From G963674505 sp964575975 (GTDB lineage Bacteria > Desulfobacterota > Desulfobacteria > Desulfobacterales > SKZT01), in assembly GCA_964575975.1 (NCBI GenBank), contig CAZNTU010000145.1, positions 1-13,899 on the forward strand: a stretch of DNA of 13,899 nt, read 5' to 3'. The notes beneath the pieces are model-generated. The model saw nothing but the letters and a program-made list of their open reading frames with translations. It was not told the DNA's origin and searched no databases. Shown here piece after piece: positions 1-7,100 of the stretch (positions within the stretch are counted from its first letter, which is position 1; each line of letters opens with the position of its first letter). The position numbers and the translations under genes were made by a program.

Positions 1-47
1 GCGGCAGAACGGTCGGCGCCGGCGTCGTCGCCGAAATCATAGAATAG
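1..47 (+). CDS. tuf: Elongation factor Tu, C-terminal end (partial)
   Basis: Only the last 14 complete codons and the TAG stop are in the window. They read GRTVGAGVVAEIIE, the conserved end of EF-Tu domain 3 (E. coli ends GRTVGAGVVAKVLG). EF-Tu is the cytoplasmic GTPase that carries aminoacyl-tRNA to the ribosomal A site. The gene runs in from upstream and is followed 20 bases later by rpmG, the usual tuf-rpmG-trnW-secE-nusG order. A second EF-Tu gene starts at 13848. No GTPase motif is visible because the N-terminal part is outside the window, so completeness cannot be judged. The identification rests on a short but very conserved tail. Confidence 0.9.
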   Translation, partial: GRTVGAGVVAEIIE

Positions 48-67
48 GCACGAGGGGGATACAGTAG

Positions 68-217
68 GTGAGAGTTATAATTACCTTGACGTGTACAGAG
101 TGCAAACGAAGAAACTATACGACGACCAAAAACAAGCGAACAACGCCGGAAAAACTGGAGTTCAGCAAATATTGCAGGTTTTGTGGAAAACACACTCCGC
201 ATAAGGAGACGAAATAG
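68..217 (+). CDS. rpmG: 50S ribosomal protein L33
   Basis: This is a 49-residue protein starting MRVIITLTCTECKRRNY and ending HTPHKETK, the full length expected for L33. It keeps the four zinc-ribbon cysteines (C9, C12, C36, C39), so it is the zinc-binding form. L33 is a small, basic component of the large ribosomal subunit near the E site. The start is a GTG at 68, chosen because it gives the canonical MRV N-terminus and is preceded at 9 bases by the purine-rich GAGGGGG (52-58). It lies 20 bases after tuf and is probably co-transcribed with it. The gene is short, but the match over its whole length leaves little doubt. Confidence 0.95.
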   Translation: MRVIITLTCTECKRRNYTTTKNKRTTPEKLEFSKYCRFCGKHTPHKETK

Positions 218-227
218 TTTCCTTTTC

Positions 228-286
228 GGCCTTTTTCGAGGACGATCCGCGCCCAATGGCGCGAGGTTAAGCCAAGGCCTTTTTTT
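228..286 (+). terminator. Terminator-like hairpin after rpmG
   Basis: A perfect 6-bp stem, CGCGCC (248-253) with GGCGCG (258-263) around a CAAT loop, is nested inside an outer pairing of GGCCTT (228-233) with AAGGCC (274-279). It runs straight into seven T residues (280-286). This looks like an intrinsic terminator for tuf-rpmG with a bulged outer stem. The tRNA-Trp gene starts only 11 bases later and no promoter is evident between them, so the element may be leaky or act as a processing site. Confidence 0.55.
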
Positions 287-297
287 ATGAGGTTTGC

Positions 298-373
298 AGG
301 CCAGTAGCTCTAACGGTAGAGCGCCGGACTCCAAATCCGGGTGTTGGGGGTTCGAATCCCTCCTGGCCTGCCA
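298..373 (+). tRNA. trnW: tRNA-Trp (anticodon CCA)
   Basis: This is a complete 76-base cloverleaf. The acceptor stem AGGCCAG (298-304) pairs with CTGGCCT (363-369), followed by discriminator G and an encoded CCA (371-373). The anticodon stem CCGGA/TCCGG encloses the loop CTCCAAA, giving anticodon CCA for tryptophan (UGG). The T arm has the standard GGTTCGAATC core. Its place between rpmG and secE matches the common bacterial tuf-trnW-secE-nusG arrangement. It is probably released from a longer transcript, since its 5' end is 11 bases after the upstream T-tract. Confidence 0.97.
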
Positions 374-389
374 AATCCGATTTTAAGCG

Positions 390-452
390 AAAGCTCATGG
401 TTTGCGGTTCGGGTTGCGAGAGCTGATAAACTTTGAGCTTTCATCGTTTTTT
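390..452 (+). promoter_or_regulatory. Possible attenuator-like inverted repeat in the secE leader
   Basis: AAAGCTCA (390-397) is an exact 8-base complement of TGAGCTTT (434-441). The second arm is followed after five bases by six T residues (447-452), which end directly at the secE Shine-Dalgarno sequence. An alternative pairing, AGCTC (392-396) with GAGCT (420-424), uses the same left arm. The long 36-base loop and the gap before the T-run make this weak as a terminator. No clear promoter was seen between the tRNA and secE. Confidence 0.25.
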
Positions 453-461
453 AGGAGCACA

Positions 462-848
462 ATGGGACGGTTACTCAAAAAAAAAGACGGTGCTAAACAG
501 AAAAAGAGAAAACAATCGGACGATGTTGCGCCCGAGAGCGGGCAAGGCAAAACCGAAGCTTCCGGTCAGGTTTCCACTGGCGGGCAAAGCGCTGTGATCA
601 AAGGGCTTCCCCAAAAAAGGCTGATAACCGGAACCAAGGTGCCGGCAAAAAGCGAAAAGAATTTCATTGATAAAAGCGTCCAGTTTCTAAAAGAAGTCAA
701 GATAGAGCTGAAGAAGGTCACTTGGCCGGACAGAAAGCACACGGCCGGTTCTACGGTCGTCGTAATTTTAGTGGTGACGATCATATCGATGATACTTGGC
801 CTAATGGACATTGGTCTTTCCAGCTTGGTAAAAATTGTTCTCCAATAA
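462..848 (+). CDS. secE: Preprotein translocase subunit SecE
   Basis: SecE is the small membrane subunit that clamps the SecY channel of the Sec translocon. The start is ATG 462, preceded by AGGAG (453-457) and giving 128 residues. An in-frame TTG at 402 would add 20 residues with no ribosome-binding support. Residues 1-65 are a charged, low-complexity, Lys-rich linker. Residues about 75-89 are the conserved amphipathic segment FLKEVKIELKKVTWP, where the KKVTWP signature is diagnostic. One hydrophobic membrane segment follows (about 95-117). This is the single-membrane-helix form, unlike the three-helix E. coli protein, but with a longer cytoplasmic N-terminal extension than minimal forms. 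It is followed 18 bases later by nusG, the near-universal pairing. Confidence 0.93.
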   Translation: MGRLLKKKDGAKQKKRKQSDDVAPESGQGKTEASGQVSTGGQSAVIKGLPQKRLITGTKVPAKSEKNFIDKSVQFLKEVKIELKKVTWPDRKHTAGSTVVVILVVTIISMILGLMDIGLSSLVKIVLQ

Positions 849-866
849 AAAAACGATGAGGCAGTT

Positions 867-1391
867 ATGAGATGGTATATAGTTCATGTATATTCAGGGT
901 TTGAAAACAAGGTGAAGACAGCCCTGGAGGAACGAATTGCCACATCTCCTCATCCCGAGAAATTCGACCAGGTCGTAGTGCCTACCGAACAAATCGTCGA
1001 ACTGGTCAAAGGCAAAAGAAAGACGTCCGCCAGAAAATTCTATCCTGGTTACATATTGGTACGCATGGAACTTGACGACGAGACTTGGCACATTGTCAAC
1101 AATACGGCCAAGGTGACCGGATTTCTGGGCGGCAGGGACAAGCCCGCGCCTATCCCGGACGCGGAGGTCGAGCAAATATTGGAACGTATGGAAAAGGGCA
1201 AGGAAAAGCCCAAACCCAAGTACGATTTCGAATACGGCGACGAGATCAGAGTCATCGACGGACCTTTTACAAATTTCAACGGCACCGTGGAAGAGGTGAA
1301 CCAAGAGAAGGGCAAGATCAGGGTGCTGGTGAGTATCTTCGGCAGATCGACGCCTGTAGAGTTGGAGTTCGTACAGGTAACGAAAATTTAA
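867..1391 (+). CDS. nusG: Transcription termination/antitermination factor NusG
   Basis: NusG is a 174-residue elongation factor that binds the RNA polymerase clamp and, through its KOW domain, Rho or ribosomal protein S10. The start MRWYIVHVYSGFENKV is the canonical NGN-domain opening. The NGN domain runs to about residue 110 and includes RKFYPGYILVRM and the VTGFLGG strand. A short Lys/Pro-rich linker leads to the KOW domain (about 122-174, core DEIRVIDGPFTNFNGTVEEV) and the ending FGRSTPVELEFVQVTKI. Length and domain order are normal. ATG 867 has AGG (859-861) five bases upstream. It is in the secE-nusG unit, 95 bases before rplK. Confidence 0.97.
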   Translation: MRWYIVHVYSGFENKVKTALEERIATSPHPEKFDQVVVPTEQIVELVKGKRKTSARKFYPGYILVRMELDDETWHIVNNTAKVTGFLGGRDKPAPIPDAEVEQILERMEKGKEKPKPKYDFEYGDEIRVIDGPFTNFNGTVEEVNQEKGKIRVLVSIFGRSTPVELEFVQVTKI

Positions 1392-1393
1392 GA

Positions 1394-1456
1394 CCGGCGG
1401 AAAGCTTTGGCTCGTTGGACAACGTCGAGTTTAACCGATAGCTCGGGCGAAGCCGG
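1394..1456 (+). promoter_or_regulatory. Nested inverted repeats in the rplK leader (possible L1 autoregulatory RNA)
   Basis: Three short complementary pairs are nested in the nusG-rplK gap: CCGGC (1394-1398) with GCCGG (1452-1456), AGCT (1402-1405) with AGCT (1439-1442), and CTCG (1411-1414) with CGAG (1426-1429). An alternative inner hairpin CGTT/AACG (1413-1424) is also possible. In E. coli, L1 represses its own operon by binding the L11 leader, so this is the expected place for such a site. I could not match the L1-binding consensus itself, so the role is inferred from position. Confidence 0.3.
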
Positions 1457-1486
1457 ACAAGAGAATATTCAGGAGAAAGAGGAACA

Positions 1487-1915
1487 ATGGCCAAAAAGGT
1501 AATCGCGCAAATCAAACTTCAGGTGCCGGCCGGAAAAGCCAATCCGTCTCCCCCCATAGGCCCGGCCCTGGGCCAGCACGGGGTCAACATAATGGATTTC
1601 TGCAAGACGTTCAACGCCAGGACCGCACAGGACGAGGGAACGATCACGCCAGTCGTGATAACGGTTTACGGGGACAGGACTTTTACGTTCGTTACCAAGA
1701 CCCCGCCAGCCTCGGTGCTGCTGAAAAAAGCGGCGAAAATCGCAAAAGGCGCGCAAGATCCCAAGAAAGAAAAAGTGGCTACTGTGACGCTCGGACAGGT
1801 AGAGGAAATCGCCAGGCAAAAAATGGTGGATTTGAACGCCAACGACGTGGAGGCCGCTTGCAGAATTATCGCCGGCACGGCCAGAAGCATGGGGATCGAA
1901 GTCGTTAAACAATAA
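1487..1915 (+). CDS. rplK: 50S ribosomal protein L11
   Basis: L11 forms the base of the GTPase-associated stalk with 23S rRNA and is the site of thiostrepton action and of stringent-response sensing. The 142-residue length is standard. The N-terminal domain has the conserved KLQVPAGKANPSPPIGPALG followed by GQHGVNIMDFC (residues about 8-40). The C-terminal rRNA-binding domain contains ARQKMVDLNANDVEAACRII and ends GTARSMGIEVVKQ. ATG 1487 follows AGAGGAAC at normal spacing. It is the first gene of the rplK-rplA pair. A nested-hairpin leader and a compact hairpin after the gene flank it. No unusual residues are seen. Confidence 0.98.
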   Translation: MAKKVIAQIKLQVPAGKANPSPPIGPALGQHGVNIMDFCKTFNARTAQDEGTITPVVITVYGDRTFTFVTKTPPASVLLKKAAKIAKGAQDPKKEKVATVTLGQVEEIARQKMVDLNANDVEAACRIIAGTARSMGIEVVKQ

Positions 1916-1920
1916 ATTGT

Positions 1921-1938
1921 TTGCCGGCACGCCGGCAA
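1921..1938 (+). repeat. Perfect short hairpin between rplK and rplA
   Basis: TTGCCGGC (1921-1928) and GCCGGCAA (1931-1938) form a perfect 8-bp inverted repeat with only two bases between the arms; in RNA the real loop would be CACG. No T-run follows, so it is not an intrinsic terminator. It begins five bases after the rplK stop and may stabilise or mark processing of the rplK-rplA message. Confidence 0.55.
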
Positions 1939-1967
1939 TTTGTGATACAAGGAGTTAGATAGGGAAG

Positions 1968-2672
1968 ATGCCGAAGCGCGGAAAAAAATATTTGGAAGCA
2001 AAAAAGAAGGCTAACTCTGACGCCAAATACGATTTTAACGAGGGAGTCCAAGCCGCCATTAACGCCTCCTACACCAAGTTTGACGAGTCTGTCGATCTTG
2101 CCGTGCGACTGGGGGTCGATCCCCGGCATGCGGACCAGATGGTCCGGGGAACGGTCATACTGCCAAACGGCTTGGGCAAGGACGTCCGGGTATTGGTGTT
2201 CGCCAAGGGAGAAAAAGAAAAGGAGGCTCTGGACGCCGGGGCCGACTACGTGGGGAACGACGATCTTATCGAAAAGATCAAGGAGGGGTGGTTCGAATTC
2301 GACAAAGCCGTGGCCACGCCCGACATGATGGGTACGGTCGGCAAAATCGGCAGGCTCTTAGGACCGCGCGGACTTATGCCGAACGCCAAAACCGGTACGG
2401 TCACCTTCGATTTGGCCAAGGCGGTGAAAGAACTGAAAGCCGGAAAAATCGATTTCAGAGTGGAGAAAGCAGGAATCGTCCATGCGCCTATGGGCAAGGT
2501 TTCGTTCGGCGCGGAGAAGATCGTTCAAAACATGGCGGCCTTTCTGGAAACGATCCTCCGATTGAAGCCCTCGTCCAGCAAGGGGACCTATGTGAAGGGG
2601 ATAGCCGTTTCCACGACAATGGGACCCGGCGTGAAAATCGATCCCAACTTCGTAAGAGACTTGCTGAAATAA
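1968..2672 (+). CDS. rplA: 50S ribosomal protein L1
   Basis: L1 builds the mobile L1 stalk beside the E site and usually represses translation of its own operon. The protein is 234 residues, the family's normal length. Diagnostic stretches are GTVGKIGRLLGPRGLMPNAK (about residues 122-141), the following KTGTVT, and FRVEKAGIVHAPMGKVSF (about 163-180), all in the RNA-binding domain. The start MPKRGKKY is typical. The clearest Shine-Dalgarno (AAGGAG, 1949-1954) is 13 bases away, rather far, while a nearer AGGG (1961-1964) is rather close. It is followed by a strong terminator-like hairpin, so the rplKA unit probably ends partly here. Confidence 0.98.
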   Translation: MPKRGKKYLEAKKKANSDAKYDFNEGVQAAINASYTKFDESVDLAVRLGVDPRHADQMVRGTVILPNGLGKDVRVLVFAKGEKEKEALDAGADYVGNDDLIEKIKEGWFEFDKAVATPDMMGTVGKIGRLLGPRGLMPNAKTGTVTFDLAKAVKELKAGKIDFRVEKAGIVHAPMGKVSFGAEKIVQNMAAFLETILRLKPSSSKGTYVKGIAVSTTMGPGVKIDPNFVRDLLK

Positions 2673-2732
2673 AAATTCCACACGGGGCGCGAGGAAAACA
2701 TTTGCATTTCCCGGAACCCGATAAAAAATCCC

Positions 2733-2779
2733 AAGCCCGGGGCTGTTTGAAAACCGATTAAACAGCCCAAGGGCTTTTT
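2733..2779 (+). terminator. Intrinsic terminator or attenuator after rplA
   Basis: AAGCCC (2733-2738) pairs with GGGCTT (2771-2776), and GGGCTGTTT (2740-2748) pairs with AAACAGCCC (2760-2768). This gives a 15-bp stem with small bulges and an 11-base loop, ending in TTTTT (2775-2779). It is the best-formed intrinsic terminator between secE and rpoC. No convincing promoter follows before rplJ, so partial read-through into rplJL-rpoBC is likely. Confidence 0.8.
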
Positions 2780-2783
2780 GTTC

Positions 2784-2806
2784 GTTTATTTCGAACTGCA
2801 ATAAAC
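2784..2806 (+). repeat. Short inverted repeat upstream of the L10 leader
   Basis: GTTTATT (2784-2790) and AATAAAC (2800-2806) form a perfect 7-bp inverted repeat with a 9-base loop, lying between the rplA terminator and the L10 leader. It could be a small stem at the leader's 5' edge or a protein-binding site. The sequence alone does not decide. Confidence 0.35.
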
Positions 2807-2807
2807 A

Positions 2808-2883
2808 ATCTGTCAAAGACCGTAGGTTCGCTTGTTTCAAGTGTATAATCGGCATTGTCCGGCCTACCGAGACGGGTTGGGCG
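2808..2883 (+). ncRNA. Ribosomal protein L10 leader RNA (cis-regulatory)
   Basis: The segment contains the hallmark strand TGTCAAAGACCGTAGG (2811-2826) and the return strand CCTACCGAGACGG (2863-2875). GTAGG pairs with CCTAC, leaving the asymmetric internal loop typical of the L10 leader family, the kink-turn-like site bound by the L10-L12 complex. It lies about 90 bases before rplJ, where this leader is found in many bacteria. In known cases, excess L10-L12 binds it and lowers rplJL expression. Boundaries are approximate. Confidence 0.85.
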
Positions 2884-2902
2884 TGAAAAGGCGACAGCAT
2901 AT

Positions 2903-2966
2903 CCGGCTGGCGCCCGATAAAATGCCTAGTATCCTCCGGTTTTTTACAGTAAAGCGAAAGGAGGTG
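2903..2966 (+). promoter_or_regulatory. Candidate expression platform masking the rplJ ribosome-binding site
   Basis: CCTCC (2933-2937) is exactly complementary to the core GGAGG (2960-2964) of the very strong rplJ Shine-Dalgarno sequence AAAGGAGGTG (2957-2966), so the two can pair and hide it. The same bases overlap CCGG (2936-2939), which can pair with CCGG (2903-2906) just before six T residues (2940-2945). Upstream, TTGGGCG (2877-2883) can pair with CGCCCGA (2911-2917). These alternatives would let the L10 leader switch rplJ expression, but which fold is used cannot be told by eye. Confidence 0.4.
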
Positions 2967-2973
2967 TTTCTCA

Positions 2974-3495
2974 GTGAAATTGGAAGAAAAGGCAAAGATC
3001 GTCGAAGAGCTGCATGAAAGGTTCAAAAAATCCAAGGTCGTCATCCTGACGGACTACAAGGGACTTGACGTAGGCAGCATCAACGATCTGAGACGCAAGC
3101 TTCGGGACGAGAGCATCGAGTACCGTGTCGTAAAGAACACGCTTTTGAGGCGCGCGTCCGAAGGCACGGACGCCAGCAAGATCAAAGACGATTTCAAGGG
3201 GCCTAGCGCCGTCGCCATGAGCTACGACGATCCGGTTGCTCCCGCTCGCGTATTGACCAAATATGCCGAGGACAACAAGAAATTCGAGATCAGACTTGGC
3301 GTAATGGGGGACAAGGTGCTTTCTCTCGACGACATCAAGGCGCTTTCCTCGCTTCCAAGCAGGGAAGTCCTGCTCGCGAAAGTGCTTTCGGCGATGATAG
3401 CCGTGCCAACCGGTTTGGTAAGCGCTTTAAGCGATGTTCCGAGAAGAATGATCAATGTTATCCAGGCAATCAAGGAACAAAAAGAGGCCGCTTAA
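2974..3495 (+). CDS. rplJ: 50S ribosomal protein L10
   Basis: L10 anchors the L7/L12 dimers to the ribosome to form the stalk that recruits translational GTPases. The protein is 173 residues, normal for the family. The N-terminal rRNA-binding domain has the typical LTDYKGLDVGSINDLRRKLR (about residues 25-44) and YRVVKNTLLRRA. The C-terminal part is the L12-binding helix, ending VIQAIKEQKEAA. The start is GTG 2974, set by the strong AAAGGAGGTG nine bases upstream. Expression is probably controlled by the L10 leader at 2808-2883 and the overlapping Shine-Dalgarno-masking option. rplL follows after 72 bases. Confidence 0.97.
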   Translation: MKLEEKAKIVEELHERFKKSKVVILTDYKGLDVGSINDLRRKLRDESIEYRVVKNTLLRRASEGTDASKIKDDFKGPSAVAMSYDDPVAPARVLTKYAEDNKKFEIRLGVMGDKVLSLDDIKALSSLPSREVLLAKVLSAMIAVPTGLVSALSDVPRRMINVIQAIKEQKEAA

Positions 3496-3512
3496 AGGCC
3501 GAAAATCCACAG

Positions 3513-3542
3513 GCATTTTGTCGAAATGCAATTTCGTTTTTT
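3513..3542 (+). promoter_or_regulatory. Two mutually exclusive hairpins with T-run between rplJ and rplL
   Basis: GCATTT (3513-3518) pairs with AAATGC (3524-3529). Overlapping it, CGAAAT (3522-3527) pairs perfectly with ATTTCG (3531-3536) around a GCA loop and runs directly into TTTTTT (3537-3542). Only one can form at a time, the geometry of an antiterminator and terminator pair. The stems are A/T-rich and short, so any termination would be weak. Confidence 0.4.
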
Positions 3543-3567
3543 AACAAAGCAATTTGGAGGATAGAAA

Positions 3568-3954
3568 ATGGCGGACATAACCAAGGCGGATGTTATTGAA
3601 TTCATTGCAAATATGACGGTTCTCGAGCTTTCCGAGCTTGTCAAGGAACTAGAAGAAAAATTCGGAGTCTCGGCGGCGGCGCCTGTGGCGATGATGGCCG
3701 CAGGTTCCGGAGACACCGGAGCGGCAGCGGCGGTCGAGGAACAGACGGAGTTCGATGTCATCCTTGCTTCTGCTGGAGACAAGAAAATCCAGGTTATCAA
3801 GGAAGTGCGCGCGATCACGGGACTTGGACTGAAAGATGCCAAAGCTTTGGTGGACGAAGCTCCCAAGCCGGTAAAGGAAGGTGTCTCCAAGGAAGAGGCC
3901 GAGAAAATCAAGGCTCAGCTCGAGGAAGCGGGCGCCCAGGTAGAATTGAAATAG
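3568..3954 (+). CDS. rplL: 50S ribosomal protein L7/L12
   Basis: L7/L12 is the multi-copy acidic stalk protein that contacts EF-Tu, EF-G and other translational GTPases. At 128 residues it is a little longer than the E. coli protein. Residues 1-33 form the dimerisation domain that binds L10 (VLELSELVKELEEKFGV). An Ala/Gly-rich hinge follows (about 34-55). The C-terminal factor-binding domain contains KIQVIKEVRAITGLGLKDAK and ends EEAGAQVELK, with the conserved helix face VKEGVSKEEAEKIK. GGAGG (3556-3560) lies seven bases before ATG 3568. It is encoded after rplJ and, being needed in several copies per ribosome, is normally made in excess of it. Confidence 0.98.
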   Translation: MADITKADVIEFIANMTVLELSELVKELEEKFGVSAAAPVAMMAAGSGDTGAAAAVEEQTEFDVILASAGDKKIQVIKEVRAITGLGLKDAKALVDEAPKPVKEGVSKEEAEKIKAQLEEAGAQVELK

Positions 3955-3962
3955 GTTTTTCG

Positions 3963-3988
3963 CCGGGCGGAATGCCGTGTCCGCCCGG
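3963..3988 (+). promoter_or_regulatory. Strong hairpin between rplL and rpoB (1)
   Basis: CCGGGCGGA (3963-3971) and TCCGCCCGG (3980-3988) form a perfect 9-bp GC-rich stem with an 8-base loop, nine bases after the rplL stop. No T-run follows, so it is not a standard intrinsic terminator. In E. coli the same gap holds an attenuator and an RNase III processing site, so a processing or stability role is plausible. Confidence 0.6.
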
Positions 3989-4066
3989 TAATTCAAATAA
4001 AATACGCGATATACCCCATTTGCGTTCGACAATTTTGTTCTTAAAATGAAAAATTTTTAAAGAACG

Positions 4067-4098
4067 GGAAGACGTGCGTCTTCCGATATTCGTTTTTT
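4067..4098 (+). promoter_or_regulatory. Hairpin plus T-run just before rpoB (2), attenuator-like
   Basis: GGAAGACG (4067-4074) pairs perfectly with CGTCTTCC (4077-4084). Eight bases later there are six T residues (4093-4098), and rpoB starts at 4124. The spacing to the T-run is longer than in a standard terminator, so attenuation would be partial at best. An A/T palindrome (AAAAATTTTT, 4049-4058) lies just upstream. Confidence 0.4.
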
Positions 4099-4123
4099 AT
4101 AAGGTAAAAAATCTGGAGAAGCC

Positions 4124-7100
4124 ATGTCGGAAAAGACTCGGGCAATCAAGCGAATTCGCAAGAATTTCGGAAAAATCCAAAAAATCGTCGAAATTCCCGA
4201 TCTGATCGGAATGCAGAGGGAATCCTACAGCCGGTTTTTGCAAATGGACGTCCCACCCGAAAAAAGGGAGGACATAGGTTTGCAGGAAGTTTTCAAATCG
4301 GTGTTTCCGATAAAGGATTTTACGGGAAGCGCATCTCTGGAGTTTGTTTCATACAGATTCGGGGAAATCAAACATTCCGTAAAAGAATGCGTCAACCGGG
4401 GCATGACCTACGAATTGCCGGTTAGAATCACAGTGCGTCTCGTCGTCTACGACGTGGACAAGGAAAAGGGCACATCGAACATTCGCGACATTAAAGAACA
4501 GGAGATCTATTTCGGTACGATACCGTTCATGACGCCAAGGGGCACCTTTATTATAAACGGCACCGAGCGGGTGGTCGTCAGTCAACTTCATAGATCCTCC
4601 GGAGTTTTCTTCGACCACGACAAGGGCAAAACCCATTCTTCCGGAAAGGTGATATACACATCCAGGATAATCCCGGTGAGGGGATCTTGGATCGATATGG
4701 AGGTGGACCCGAAAGACATTGTCCATATCCGAATCGACCGAAGGCGGAAATTTCCGGTCACTCTTCTGTTCAAGGCTTTCGGCTATTCCACCGAGGACCT
4801 TCTGTCCTACTTCTACGACAAGGAAAAAATCTATTTCAGAGACGGCCAAGTTTTTAGAGAGTTCAACGAAACGCATTTGAAGGGACAGCGCGCTTCGTTG
4901 GACATCGTGGACCCGGAAACGGGAGAAGTTATACTGAAGCAAGGAAGAATGTTCACCTTGAAGGCGATACGCCAGATGAAGACTTCAGGCATGCCGATGT
5001 TCCCGATTCGGGAGGAGGATTTGCTGAACAAGGTGCTGGCACACACCATCTGGGACATTAAGACGAGATCGCCCATCGCGAAGGCCAATGAGACACTGAC
5101 CCAGGAAAGTCTCGACAAGATCAAAGAAGCGGGGATCGAGATGTTCGAGACGATATTCACCGACGGTCTCGCCAGCAGCGATTGTATCAGAAAAACCCTG
5201 CATGTAGATAAGGTTGACAACAAAGAAGAGGCCCTGCTGGAGATCTATCGTCGGTTGCGTCCCGGCAATCCCGCCACATCCGAAGTGGCTCAGGAGTTTC
5301 TCGACAATCTGTTTTTCAAATCGGCCTACTACGATTTGTCCGGCGTGGGACGACTGAAGATCAACCTACGCCTTGGGATCGATACCCCCATGCATGTCCG
5401 GACGCTCAGAAAGGAAGACATTCTTCTAACCGCAAAAATCTTGGTTGTTTTAAGGGACACCCAGGGAGTCGTGGACGACATCGACCATTTGGGGAACAGG
5501 CGGGTCCGCGCGGTTGGCGAACTTCTGGAGAACCAGTACAGGATTGGTCTTGTGAGAATGGAGCGCGCTATCAAGGAAAGGATGAGCTTGCAGGAAGTCG
5601 ACGCGCTGATGCCGCACGACTTGGTGAATCCCAAGCCCGTTTCCGCAGTCGTCAAGGAGTTTTTCGGAACCAGCCAGTTGAGCCAGTTCATGGACCAGAC
5701 CAACCCTTTGTCCGAGACGACCCACAAAAGACGTCTTAGCGCGTTGGGTCCCGGAGGTTTGACCCGCGAGCGCGCCGGTTTCGAGGTCAGGGACGTGCAT
5801 CCGTCGCACTACGGGAGGATTTGCCCCATTGAGACGCCCGAAGGTCCAAACATCGGTTTAATTGTTTCCTTGAGCACGTACGCCAGGGTAAACGACTACG
5901 GCTTTATCGAAACGCCCTACAGGGTCGTGAAGAACGCGACGGTTTCCAAGGAGACCAGGTTTTTGAGCGCGTTCGAGGAAAAGGAGCATCCCATTGCCCA
6001 AGCCAACGCTCCCCTCAACGAAAAGAACGGATACGTGAATCCATTGGTTACGTCGAGAGTCGAGGGCGAATTCATGATGGTGAAGCGGGAAGACATCGAG
6101 CTGATGGACATTTCGCCCAACCAGTTGGTGAGCGTCTCCGCGTCTTTGATTCCTTTTCTGGAAAACGACGACGCCAACAGGGCGCTCATGGGATCGAACA
6201 TGCAGCGCCAAGCGGTACCTCTTTTGAGTGCCGACGCTCCGCTAGTCGGAACCGGTATCGAGGGGGTTGTAGCCAGGGATTCGGGAGTGGCCATAGTCGC
6301 GGAATCCGATGGCGTGGTGGCCGATGTCGAGGCTTCCAGAATCGTGGTTAAGCACGATCTGGAGCCTGAAAATTCCTTCAAAAAGCCGGTCAGCATTTAT
6401 AATCTTTCGAAATTCGTCCGCTCGAACCAAAATACCTGTTTCAATCACAGACCGATCGTTCGAAAGGGCCAGAGGGTCAAGGCAGGGGAAATCATCGCCG
6501 ACGGTCCCGCAACGAACAAGGGCGAACTGGCCCTTGGCAAAAACGTTACAGTCGCTTTCATGCCTTGGGGCGGGTACAATTTCGAGGATTCCATTCTCGT
6601 AAGCGAGCGTTTGGTCAGGGACGGCGTATACACGTCCGTGCATATCGAGGAATTCGAGGTGGTCGCCCGCGACACCAAACTGGGCAAGGAGGAAATCACC
6701 CGAGACATACCCAACGTTGGCGAAGAAGCGCTTAGAAACCTCGACGAGAGCGGAATCATCATGCTTGGCGCCGAAGTGAAGTCCGGGGATATTCTCGCGG
6801 GAAAAATCACGCCAAAGGGAGAAACGCAGCTTTCGCCCGAAGAGAAGCTTCTGCGGGCCATTTTCGGTGAAAAGGCCGGCGATGTCAAGGACACCAGCCT
6901 GAGAGTTCCGCCTGGAGTCGAGGGAATTGTAATCGACGCGAAGGTTTTTTCCAGGTGGGGAATCCAGAAGGACGACCGGACGCGGTCCATAGAGGACGAA
7001 GAAATTTCCTTGCTGGAAAGGGATCAGGACGACAAGCTGACCATCATCGAGGAGATGGCTCGCCATTACCTTTTTCGACTTCTGGAGGGGCAGGAGTGCG

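Noticed and set aside
402..461. Extension of secE to a TTG start at 402
   Set aside because: No ribosome-binding site, and the added residues do not resemble SecE; ATG 462 has AGGAG just upstream.
2844..2849. Perfect TATAAT within the L10 leader region
   Set aside because: No -35 box at 16-18 bases upstream (the sequence there is CGTAGG) and it lies in the apical part of the L10 leader fold, so it is probably chance.
4020..4047. Possible promoter TTGCGT - 16 bases - TAAAAT before rpoB
   Set aside because: The -35 matches at only three of six positions in an A/T-rich gap; too weak to call as a feature.
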